Below, one piece after another: positions 52,456-60,187 of a stretch of 64,000 nucleotides of DNA. Below the pieces are notes generated by a model, which did no database searches, was not told the DNA's origin, and worked only from the letters and a program-made list of their open reading frames with translations. The number at the start of each line of letters is the position of its first letter. Positions within the stretch are counted from its first letter, which is position 1. The stretch is from the NCBI GenBank assembly GCA_046350655.1, contig JAXMAB010000007.1, positions 62,001 through 126,000 on the forward strand, given 5' to 3'. The stretch is from JAEUHO01 sp046350655. Its GTDB lineage: Bacteria > Planctomycetota > PLA2 > JAEUHO01. A program made the translations under genes and the position numbers.

Positions 52456-52461
52456 AGGCTA
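52456..52461 (-). promoter_or_regulatory. TAnnnT -10 box for leaderless kinase
   Basis: TAGCCT on the minus strand ends 6 nt before the GTG at 52449; CGCGGG alone lies between. Confidence 0.5.
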
Positions 52462-52507
52462 CCCTGCCGGTCGCCCCCACCGCGAGCCCCGCGGGGGGCC
52501 GGGCGCG

Positions 52508-55500
52508 TCAGTTCGCGCGCGGGGCGCCGACGACGGGCGAGAGCCGCCGCAGCGCGACGTCGAGGGCGGCGGCGCGGTGCGGCACGTCGAGGTCGGGGCG
52601 GGCGCGGAGCGCGGCGACGGCGGCCTCGGGCGTGGCCTCGGCGTGGATGACGTCGTCGACGAGCGCCTCGACGGAGGCCTCGAGGGCGCGCGCCGCGTCG
52701 GCCCGGGCCACGCGCGCGCGCAGCGGCACCGTGCACCACAGGCGGGCGGTGTTGTCGCCGCTCGCCGACGCGATGGTCGAGCCGTCGGGCGAGAACGCGA
52801 GCGCGAACACGTACGCCTTGTGGCCGCGCAGGACGAGCAGCTCGTCGCCGGTGGCCGAGTCGTGCACGCGGATGGTCCCGTCGTCGCCGCCGGTCGCGAC
52901 GCGGGAGCCGTCGGGGGAGAACGCCACCGCGTACACGCGGCCGACGTGGCCGCGGAGCGTCGCGCGCGTGAGGCCGCTGTCGGCCTCCGCGATCCGCGCG
53001 AGGCCGTCGTCGCTCGCGCCGGCGACGAGGGAGCCGTCGGCCGAGATGGCGACGGCGCCGAGCGCCCGCCGGTGCGGCTCGAACGTCGCGACGGGCACCT
53101 GCTCGAGGATCCGGCGCAGGTCCCACCCGCCGTCGCCGAACCCGGCGAGGAACCGGTCGCCGCGCACCGCCAGGCTGTACGCGACGCGGCCCTTCCCGAC
53201 GCCCCCCGGCCGCTTCTCGAGCGTCACGGGGTCGCGCACGCAGACCCCGCCGCGCCCCTCGTCCGGGGTCAGCAGCATCGACCCGTCGGGGGTGAACGCG
53301 AGCCCGCCCTCCATACGCGTGCAGCCGTCCTCGACCAACGCGAGCCGGCGGCCGGTGTCGGCGTCGTAGCGCGCCAGGTGGTGCGGCCGGCCGAGCGCGA
53401 CGAGGGACCGGCCGTCCGGCGCCCACGCGACCGCCTTCACCGCGCCCGGGCCCTCGAGCACGGCGAGCGTCCGGCACGTCGCCACGCTCCAGATCCGCAC
53501 GGTGCCGTCCCACCCGGCGGTCGCGAGCCGGCGGCCGTCCGGCGAGAACGCGACGTCGTAGAGGTACGGGTGGCGATTGCCCTCGGCGAGCGTGCGGTGC
53601 CCGCGGAGGACGTCGAGGGCCGTGTCGGCCTCGGCGGGCCAGGCGTGGAGCCCGTGCGCGTCCACCACCTCGACGTCGCCGCTCTCGCGCACGCGGACGC
53701 GGGCGTACTCCTCGACCTCCGGCGCCTGGATCGCGCGGACGAGCCGGCCGTCGGCGGCGTCGAACTGCCGCAGGATGCGCTCGGCGGACCACGTCGCGAC
53801 CTGCTTGCCGTCGGGGCTCCACGCGGCGGAGCTGACGCCCTGCTGGTGGAGGAACAGCTCCTGGCGCGTGCCCGCGACGAGGTCCGCGACGATCGCGCGC
53901 CGGTCCTCGCCCCACGACACGACCCGGCGGCCCTCGGGGTCGAGCTCGAGGCCGAGCGGCACGTGGTCGTGCTCGGCGACCACGCGCGCCGCCGGGCCGT
54001 CCGCCCCGGGCTGCACGAGCAGGATCGCGCCGTGCGCGGCGGCGCCGATCACACGGCGGCCGGCGTCGTCCACGGCGATGCCCATCCACGTCCAGTCGTC
54101 GGGGCCGCGGAGGAACGCGGTCTCCTTCGTCTCGAGGTCCAGGATGCGGACGCGCGGGTCCGACATGCGCCGGCTCTCGACGAGGTAGCGCCCGCCGCGC
54201 GAGACGTCGAGCGCGTCGCACTCGCCGGCGTACTTGCCCGCCGCCACGAGGGGCTCCGAGCCGCCGGTGACGACGTCCACGCGCTCGAGCGAGCCGTCGT
54301 TGCGCGCCACGACGAGGTGCCGCCCGTCGGCGAGGAAGACGCCGCGCTCGACGGCCGACGCGCCGTCCACGCGGACGACCACCGCCCCCGAGTCGGCGTC
54401 GAGCACGACCGCGCCGCCGTCGGCGGTCCCGCCGGCCACGCGCGGCGTGCGGCGCGCGACGGCCCGCCAGCGGACGAGCGGCTGCGCGAACCGCACCACG
54501 CGCGCGGCGCGGTCGATGTTGGCGTCGAGGTGGCGCCACTCCCAGCCGCGGAGCGCGGGCGGCGCGCGGTCGAGCGCGGCGCGCGTGCCGAACACGTCGC
54601 CGGCCGCCAGGCCGTGGGACGCGGCCCCGACCTGCGCCCGGTACGCCTCGCGGCGCACGTCCACGGCCTCGCGGTCGGCCCGGCGCCGCTGCGCGTCGGA
54701 CTCGAGGGCGAACCGCACCGACACGACGAGGCCGCCGAGGAGCGCGACCATCGTCGCGAGCACGCCGCCGACGAGCGCCCGGTGGCGGCGCACGAACGAG
54801 CGCAGCAGGTAGGCCTTCGTGGGCGCGCGCGCGACGACGGGCTGCGACGCGAGGAAGCGGCGCAGGTCGTCCGCGAACGCCTGCGCGGTCGCGTACCGCC
54901 GGTCGCGGTCCGGCTCGAGCGCCTTCGCGATCACCATCGACAGGTCGGCGGGCACGCCCTCGACGACGTCGCGCAGCGCCGGGGCCGGCGCGCGCAGGGC
55001 CTCGGCCCACTCGGGCAGCGACTTCCACTGCGGGTCGCGCGGCAGCCGCCCGGCCAGCAGCTCGAAGCCGAGCGTCCCGAGCGCGTGGACGTCGGTGCGC
55101 GTGTCGACGTGCCCCGCGACGCCCTCGACCTGCTCGACGCTCATGTAGGCGAGCGTGCCCACGAGGTCGCCGTCGCGCGTGTGGAGCGTGCCGACGGCCG
55201 GGGCCTCGCCGAGCGTCCGCGCCACGCCGAAGTCCACGACCTTCGGCAGGCCGGCGTCGGTGACGAGCACGTTCGACGGCTTCAGGTCGCGGTGCACGAC
55301 GCCGCACGCGTGCGCGTGACCGACCGCGTCCGCCACCGTCGCGAGCAGCGCCGCCCGCTCCCGCAGCGTCGAGCCGCGCGCGCGGCACCACGCGTCGATG
55401 GGCGTACCCTGCACCAGCTCCATCGCGATCCACGGCACGTCGCCGTGCACCGCCGACCCCGCGTGCACCGCGTGGACCTGCGCCACGGACGGGTGCTGCA

Positions 55501-55927
55501 GCCGCGCGAGCACCTCCGCCTCGTGCGCGATGCGCTGCCGCAGCCGCTCGTCGCCCGCGGGCGACCGGAACACCTTCAGCGCCACCGTGCGCCGCGGGCT
55601 CACCTGCTCGGCCTCGTACACCGCGCCCGCGCCGCCGACGCCGATCAGCCGGCGGATGCGGAACCCCGCGATCGCGTCGGGCGCGAGCTCGGTCGGCACG
55701 CCGTTGCCGACCAGCGCCGCCGAGGGCTTCGCGTGGCCGAGCGACGGGTGCGCCTCGTGCGCGAGCAGCGCGGCGACCTCGGCGTGCAGCGTCCAGTCCT
55801 CGCCGCACTCGCGGTCGAGCGCCGCGCGGCGCTCGCCGCCGTCGAGCCGGCGGACGCGGTCGTAGACGGCCCGCGCGCGGGTCGTCCAGGCAGAGGGCGC
55901 GGCCGGGGGCTCGACGCGAGAGGTCAC
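52508..55927 (-). CDS. Large Ser/Thr protein kinase with C-terminal WD40 propeller(s)
   Basis: The 1139-residue protein has a kinase domain (residues about 86-350): GVGGAGAVYEA, VALKVF, VVHRDLKPSNVLV, VVDFGVA and TLAYMSVEQ. A transmembrane helix follows at about 395-418 (LVGGVLATMVALLGGLVVSV), then WD40 repeats ending in blades such as VYDVAFSPDGRRLATAGWDGTVRIW, VYAVAFSPDGSRVATGGDDGTIRVH and FALAFSPDGSTIASASGDNTARLW. The WD40 part probably lies outside the membrane and binds a ligand or partner. The start is a GTG at 55927, chosen because the preceding 159 codons have no kinase-family support. Confidence 0.88.
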   Translation of the reverse strand: MTSRVEPPAAPSAWTTRARAVYDRVRRLDGGERRAALDRECGEDWTLHAEVAALLAHEAHPSLGHAKPSAALVGNGVPTELAPDAIAGFRIRRLIGVGGAGAVYEAEQVSPRRTVALKVFRSPAGDERLRQRIAHEAEVLARLQHPSVAQVHAVHAGSAVHGDVPWIAMELVQGTPIDAWCRARGSTLRERAALLATVADAVGHAHACGVVHRDLKPSNVLVTDAGLPKVVDFGVARTLGEAPAVGTLHTRDGDLVGTLAYMSVEQVEGVAGHVDTRTDVHALGTLGFELLAGRLPRDPQWKSLPEWAEALRAPAPALRDVVEGVPADLSMVIAKALEPDRDRRYATAQAFADDLRRFLASQPVVARAPTKAYLLRSFVRRHRALVGGVLATMVALLGGLVVSVRFALESDAQRRRADREAVDVRREAYRAQVGAASHGLAAGDVFGTRAALDRAPPALRGWEWRHLDANIDRAARVVRFAQPLVRWRAVARRTPRVAGGTADGGAVVLDADSGAVVVRVDGASAVERGVFLADGRHLVVARNDGSLERVDVVTGGSEPLVAAGKYAGECDALDVSRGGRYLVESRRMSDPRVRILDLETKETAFLRGPDDWTWMGIAVDDAGRRVIGAAAHGAILLVQPGADGPAARVVAEHDHVPLGLELDPEGRRVVSWGEDRRAIVADLVAGTRQELFLHQQGVSSAAWSPDGKQVATWSAERILRQFDAADGRLVRAIQAPEVEEYARVRVRESGDVEVVDAHGLHAWPAEADTALDVLRGHRTLAEGNRHPYLYDVAFSPDGRRLATAGWDGTVRIWSVATCRTLAVLEGPGAVKAVAWAPDGRSLVALGRPHHLARYDADTGRRLALVEDGCTRMEGGLAFTPDGSMLLTPDEGRGGVCVRDPVTLEKRPGGVGKGRVAYSLAVRGDRFLAGFGDGGWDLRRILEQVPVATFEPHRRALGAVAISADGSLVAGASDDGLARIAEADSGLTRATLRGHVGRVYAVAFSPDGSRVATGGDDGTIRVHDSATGDELLVLRGHKAYVFALAFSPDGSTIASASGDNTARLWCTVPLRARVARADAARALEASVEALVDDVIHAEATPEAAVAALRARPDLDVPHRAAALDVALRRLSPVVGAPRAN

Positions 55928-56016
55928 GGGGAGCCCTATCGGCCGACCCGCGGGTCGCCGTGGAGCCCCCCGGTGGCCCCGGGACCACCGGGCGTCGGCC
56001 CGCTCGAGGTCCCGGG

Positions 56017-56029
56017 ACCGCGAGGCCCG
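56017..56029 (+). repeat. Dispersed word, ACC-type copy
   Basis: GGGACCGCGAGGCCCG is followed by TTCGCCGTCG, the extended form shared with 48800. It lies between two leftward genes, just after the VOC gene's stop. Confidence 0.8.
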
Positions 56030-56046
56030 TTCGCCGTCGCGCGCCG

Positions 56047-56568
56047 TCAGGCGCCCTGGAACACGGCGAACGTCGCGCCGGCCGGGTCCCCGAGCACCGC
56101 GAACCGCCCGATGCCGGGGATGTCCATGCCGGCGACGTCGACGCGGGCGCCGAGCGCGCGCGCCCGCGTGACCGTCGCGTCCACGTCGTCGACGCGGAGG
56201 TAGGACAGCCAGTTGGGCGGGCAGGCGGGCTGCCCGTTCGCCGACGGGATCGCCATGCAACCGGCGACCTGCTCCGAGCCCTTCATGAACAACGTGTAGG
56301 CCCCCGTCGGCATCTGGAGGTCCTGCGCCGACCACCCGAACAGCCCCGTGTAGAAGGCCTTCGCGCCGGCCACGTCGTTCGTCATGACCTCGTGCCACGC
56401 CCACGCCGGGGGCGGCGCCGCCGGCGCGGCGGGCTTCGCCGCGGGCTTCGCGGGCGCCTTCGCCTTCGGGGCCGCCTTCGCGGCGGGCCGACCCGACGCC
56501 TTGCCCTTGGCCGCGGGCTTCGCCGCCGTCTTGCCCTTCGCCTTCACCGTCGTCTTCGCCTTCGCCAT
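56047..56568 (-). CDS. VOC-domain protein with Lys/Ala/Pro-rich histone H1-like N-terminal tail
   Basis: The 173-residue protein starts with about 55 residues made almost only of Ala, Lys and Pro (units such as AAKPAAKG and KAPAKPAAK). This resembles histone H1 tails and bacterial H1-like proteins. A single VOC domain follows (residues about 57-172; WHEVMTNDVAGAKAFYTGLFGW, MKGSEQVAGCMAIP, WLSYLRVDDVDATVTRARALGA). The domain alone would be a small glyoxalase/dioxygenase-fold protein of unknown substrate. The tail should bind nucleic acid or polyanions. GAGGAG precedes the ATG at 56568. Confidence 0.82.
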   Translation of the reverse strand: MAKAKTTVKAKGKTAAKPAAKGKASGRPAAKAAPKAKAPAKPAAKPAAPAAPPPAWAWHEVMTNDVAGAKAFYTGLFGWSAQDLQMPTGAYTLFMKGSEQVAGCMAIPSANGQPACPPNWLSYLRVDDVDATVTRARALGARVDVAGMDIPGIGRFAVLGDPAGATFAVFQGA

Positions 56569-56641
56569 GACACGCTCCTCGGGGGGGACCGGAATCCTAG
56601 GCGGCGCCGCGCGGCGCGTGTCACGGCCCCGCGCCGGCCGC

Positions 56642-56653
56642 CGGGCCTCGCGT
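56642..56653 (-). repeat. Dispersed word upstream of the VOC gene
   Basis: The minus strand reads GGGACGCGAGGCCCG, midway between the VOC gene and the divergent DUF481 gene. Confidence 0.75.
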
Positions 56654-56763
56654 CCCGGTCCCCCCGAGCGTCCCGAGAACCGTCGCCGGGAGGATGAAGA
56701 TTCCATGAAGGCGGGGGCGTATGCCGTAGGATCCCCGCCTTCGTCCCCCCCCGGAGCCCCCCC

Positions 56764-57624
56764 ATGTCGCCCGTCCGCGCGGCCTTCGTGGCCGCCCTCA
56801 CCTCGTTCGTCGTCGCCGGCGCGCTCGCCGGTTCCGCCTTCGCGGCCCCCGAGTCCGCGCCGTTCCTGCCGGGCGAGAAGCCCGACGCGGGCCGGGCCTC
56901 GGCCCACCTCGCCGGCGGCGCCGACTGCGGGCCGTGCATCGAGAAGTGCGACCCCGACGTCATGGTGCCGTGCGAGCGCGCGTGGAAGCTCAAGGTCGGC
57001 CTCGCGCTCAGCAGCACCTCGGGCAACACCGACACGTTCAGCCTCGTCGGCGACGTGCTCGTCACGCGCATCGCGAAGCCGTGGACGTTCAAGGTGGGCG
57101 GCGCGTTCGTCTACCAGGAGAACGAGGGCGACACGACGGCCGAGCGCTACGCGGGCATCCTCCGCGTCGAGCGCGACCTCGACCAGTGGACGTACGCGTT
57201 CGCGCAGCTGACCTACGACAAGGACGAGCCCGCGGGCCTCGACTACCGCTGGACGCCGACGGCCGGCCTCGGCCGCGTGCTGTGGCGCGCCCCCGACCAG
57301 GAGCTGAAGGCCGAGCTCGGCGGCGGCATGACGATCGAGAAGCGCCTCGGCCTCGAGGAGACGACGGACCCGTCGGGCTACGTCGGCGTCCACTACTGGA
57401 AGTCGTGGGAGGACAAGCGGAAGTTCACCGCCGACCTCGACTTCACGCCGAACTTCGGCGACTTCGACCTGTCGCTCACGCGCCTCGCGCTGGCCTACAC
57501 GTGGCCCGTCTGCAAGGGCCTGAGCATCGTCGCCGGCGCCCGCTTCGACTACGTCATCGACCCGCCGGACGACCGCGACTCGCTCGACACGCTGCTCATC
57601 CTCGGCGTCACGTACGAGATGTGA
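56764..57624 (+). CDS. DUF481-family outer-membrane beta-barrel protein
   Basis: The 286-residue protein has a signal peptide (AAFVAALTSFVVAGALAGSAFA) and then a DUF481 barrel with alternating hydrophobic strands: LKVGLALSSTSGNTDTFSLVGDV, TFKVGGAFVYQENEGDTTAERYAGILRVERDL, ELKAELGGGMTIEKRLGL and LALAYTWPVCKGLSIVAGARFDYVI. Its terminal residues YEM fit barrels that end in an aromatic residue near the C-terminus. It should sit in the outer membrane. A CGPCIEKC segment at about residue 58 could form a disulfide. TAGGAT at 56727-56732 is a possible -10 box. Confidence 0.85.
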   Translation: MSPVRAAFVAALTSFVVAGALAGSAFAAPESAPFLPGEKPDAGRASAHLAGGADCGPCIEKCDPDVMVPCERAWKLKVGLALSSTSGNTDTFSLVGDVLVTRIAKPWTFKVGGAFVYQENEGDTTAERYAGILRVERDLDQWTYAFAQLTYDKDEPAGLDYRWTPTAGLGRVLWRAPDQELKAELGGGMTIEKRLGLEETTDPSGYVGVHYWKSWEDKRKFTADLDFTPNFGDFDLSLTRLALAYTWPVCKGLSIVAGARFDYVIDPPDDRDSLDTLLILGVTYEM

Positions 57625-57644
57625 CCCGCGGCTGCCGCGCAGGT

Positions 57645-57656
57645 ACGCGAGGCCCG
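57645..57656 (+). repeat. Dispersed word embedded in a terminator
   Basis: GGTACGCGAGGCCCG begins 18 nt after the DUF481 stop, and its last bases form the left arm of the following hairpin. Confidence 0.75.
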
Positions 57657-57680
57657 GCCGGTCGCGAGACCGGCCGGGCC
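57651..57680 (+). terminator. Hairpin terminator after the DUF481 gene
   Basis: GGCCCGGCCGGTC (57651-57663) pairs perfectly with GACCGGCCGGGCC (57668-57680) around a GCGA tetraloop. GCTTCG follows. It also lies beyond the end of the convergent hydroxylase gene and may serve both. Confidence 0.7.
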
Positions 57681-57748
57681 GCTTCGTCCGTGGGGCGCGC
57701 GTCGGAGGGGCCCGCGCGCGGGGGGCGCGTCGATGGCGCCCCGCGCGG

Positions 57749-60010
57749 TCACTCGGCGGCGCGCGGGGCGCCGGACGGGCGCACCGCGAGATAGGGCGGC
57801 GGCCACGGCAGGTTCCCCACGCCGTAGGTCGTCGCGGCCCGCATCGTGAGGTGCGGGTCGAGCAGGTGCGGCCGGGCCATGGCGCAGAGGTCGGCGCGGC
57901 CCGCCGCGAGGATCGTGTTGACGTGGTCGGCGCCCTGGACGCCGCCGACGGTCATCACGCGCACGCCGGTCGCGTGGCGGATGCGGTCCGCGAACGGCAC
58001 CTGGTACATGCGGCCGTACCGCGGCCGGCTCTCGAGCGCGTTGCCGCCCGACGAGACGTCCACCACGTCGCACCCGTGGGCCGCGAGCGCCCGCGCGATC
58101 TCGACGGCCTCCTCCTCGGTGGTCCCGGAGCCGTCGGGCATCCAGTCCGAGGCGGAGATGCGGACGAACAGCGGCTTGTCGGCGGGCCAGACCGCGCGGA
58201 CCGCCGTCAGCACCTCGAGGGGGAACCGCAGCCGGTTCTCGAGCGACCCGCCCCAGTCGTCGGTGCGCCGGTTCGACAGCGGCGACAGGAACGACGACAG
58301 CAGGTAGCCGTGGGCCATGTGGAGCTCGACGACGTCGAAGCCCGCGCGCTGCGCGCGGTCCGCCGCCGCGGCGAACTGCGTCACCACGCGGTCCATGTCG
58401 GCGCGGTCCATGGCCTTCGGCACGGGCCCGTCGGGCAGGAACGGGACGGCCGACGGCGCGAGGAGCGGCCACCGCTCGGCCGGCGGCAGCGGGCGGTCGC
58501 CCTCCCACGGCAGGGCGCAGGCGCCCTTGCGGCCCGCGTGGGCCAGCTGCACGCCGATCTTCCCGGCGCCGTGCGCGTGCGCGAACGCGACGATGCGCGC
58601 CCACGCCTCCGTGTGCGCCTCGTCCCACATCCCCGCGCAGCCCTTCGTGATGCGGCCCTCGGGCGAGACGTCGGTCATCTCGGCGAGGACGAGGCCCGCG
58701 CCGCCGACCGCGAGGCCGCCGAGGTGCACGAGGTGCCAGTCGCCCGGCACGCCGTCCGCCGCCATGTACTGGCACATCGGCGACACGACGACGCGGTTCG
58801 GCAGCGTCACGCCGCGCAGCGTGAGCGGCGCGAACATCGGCGGCGTCGACGAGGCCACCGCGGGCGGCGCCTCGGTCCCGGCCCAGAACGTGGCGTTGGC
58901 GCGGGCGACGAGCGCGGGGTCGCGCTTCGCGAGGTTGTCGTAGGTGATGCGCTTGCTGCGCGTCATCAGGTTGAAGGTGAACTGGACGGGGTCCTGCCGC
59001 GCCCAGCGCTCGACCTCCTCGAACCACGTCTGGCTGGTCTTGGCCACGCTCTGGAGCCGCTCGACGTCCGGGCGGCGCGCGGCCTCGTAGGCGGCGAGCA
59101 CCTTCGGGACGTCCGCGGTGCCGTGGGCCGCGAACGCGTCGGCCAGCGCGATCGCGTCCTCCATCGCGAGCTTCGTGCCCGAGCCGATGGAGAAGTGCGC
59201 CGTGTGGACCGCGTCGCCGAGCAGCACGACGTTGCCGTCCGACCACCGCTCGCAGCGGATCTCGGGGAACACGCGCCAGACGGACCGGTTCGTGAGCAGG
59301 CGGTGGCCGTCGAGGTGCTCCGCGAACAGCTTGCCCACGTACGCGACGGTCTCCGCCTCGGTGGCGCGGTCGAGGCCCGCGCGCTTCCACGTCTCCTCGC
59401 GGCACTCGACGATCCACGTCGAGAGGTTGGGCTCGAACGGGTACGCGTGGACGGCGAACAGGCCGTGCTCGTTGGCCTTGAAGACGAACGTGAAGGCCGA
59501 CAGCGGCTTCGTCGTCCCGAGCCACGCGAAGCGGCAGCGGCCCGAGACGATCGTCGGGCGGAAGCGGTCGACGCGCGCGGCGCGGATCGCGCTGTGCACG
59601 CCGTCGGCCGCCACGACGAGGTCGGCCGACAGGTGCGGCGCGAGGTCCGTGACCTCCTCCTGGAACCGCAGCGTGACGCCGAGGTCGCGGCAGCGGTCGT
59701 GGAAGATCTGGAGGAGCCGCTTGCGCGACAGGCCGCAGAAGCCGTGGCCGGTGCTGCGCACCATGGTGCCGCCGACCCACGTGTCGATGTCGCCCCAGTA
59801 CGCGAACGCCTTGCGGATCTCGCGGTACGTCTCGGGGTCCGCGCGCTCGAAGCCCGAGAGCGTCTCGTCCGAGAAGACGACCCCCCAGCCGAAGGTGTCG
59901 TCGGGGCGGTTGCGCTCGACCACGGAGATCCGGGTCTCCGGGAACGCCTTCCGCATCAGGATCGCGAAGTAGAGCGAGGCCGGCCCGCCGCCGATGCACG
60001 AGATCCGCAC
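57749..60010 (-). CDS. Bifunctional salicylyl-CoA 5-hydroxylase/oxidoreductase-like protein
   Basis: The 753-residue protein joins two flavoenzymes. Residues 1-385 are an FAD monooxygenase (GGGPASLYFAILM, DGVHSAI, GDAVHTAHFSIGSGTKLAMEDA). Residues about 395-750 are an old yellow enzyme-type FMN reductase (VVSPMCQYMAADGVPGDWHLVHLGGLAVGG, LAHAGRKGA, ELHMAHGYLLSSFLSPLSNRRTDDWGGSLENRLRF). This domain order defines the salicylyl-CoA 5-hydroxylase/oxidoreductase fusions of aromatic-CoA degradation. No CoA ligase or ring-cleavage gene lies in the window. GGAGGG precedes the GTG at 60010. Confidence 0.88.
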   Translation of the reverse strand: MRISCIGGGPASLYFAILMRKAFPETRISVVERNRPDDTFGWGVVFSDETLSGFERADPETYREIRKAFAYWGDIDTWVGGTMVRSTGHGFCGLSRKRLLQIFHDRCRDLGVTLRFQEEVTDLAPHLSADLVVAADGVHSAIRAARVDRFRPTIVSGRCRFAWLGTTKPLSAFTFVFKANEHGLFAVHAYPFEPNLSTWIVECREETWKRAGLDRATEAETVAYVGKLFAEHLDGHRLLTNRSVWRVFPEIRCERWSDGNVVLLGDAVHTAHFSIGSGTKLAMEDAIALADAFAAHGTADVPKVLAAYEAARRPDVERLQSVAKTSQTWFEEVERWARQDPVQFTFNLMTRSKRITYDNLAKRDPALVARANATFWAGTEAPPAVASSTPPMFAPLTLRGVTLPNRVVVSPMCQYMAADGVPGDWHLVHLGGLAVGGAGLVLAEMTDVSPEGRITKGCAGMWDEAHTEAWARIVAFAHAHGAGKIGVQLAHAGRKGACALPWEGDRPLPPAERWPLLAPSAVPFLPDGPVPKAMDRADMDRVVTQFAAAADRAQRAGFDVVELHMAHGYLLSSFLSPLSNRRTDDWGGSLENRLRFPLEVLTAVRAVWPADKPLFVRISASDWMPDGSGTTEEEAVEIARALAAHGCDVVDVSSGGNALESRPRYGRMYQVPFADRIRHATGVRVMTVGGVQGADHVNTILAAGRADLCAMARPHLLDPHLTMRAATTYGVGNLPWPPPYLAVRPSGAPRAAE

Positions 60011-60187
60011 GAGGACCCTCCGCCGCCCCCCGGGGCGCGGCCCGCCCGGCCCGCAGGGGGGTGCGAGCCTACCCCAGGGGACCCGAGGCCCGTGCGCCGA
60101 TTGGGCCCCGCCCCGCGGCCGAGCCGGCCGCCGGGCCCGGCGCCGCCCGCGGCCGGACGAGGACCTCCGCGGTCCGGGCGCGCCGCG

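Noticed and set aside
52370..56203. A plus-strand open frame of about 1270 codons opposite the two Ser/Thr kinases.
   Set aside because: Composition is Arg/Asp/Val/Ala low complexity with no recognisable domain, and both kinases on the other strand have clear catalytic motifs.
55928..56404. A 159-codon N-terminal extension of the WD40 kinase overlapping the VOC gene region.
   Set aside because: The extension is antisense-like Arg/Gly-rich sequence and overlaps the VOC gene in another frame; the kinase starts sensibly at the GTG at 55927.
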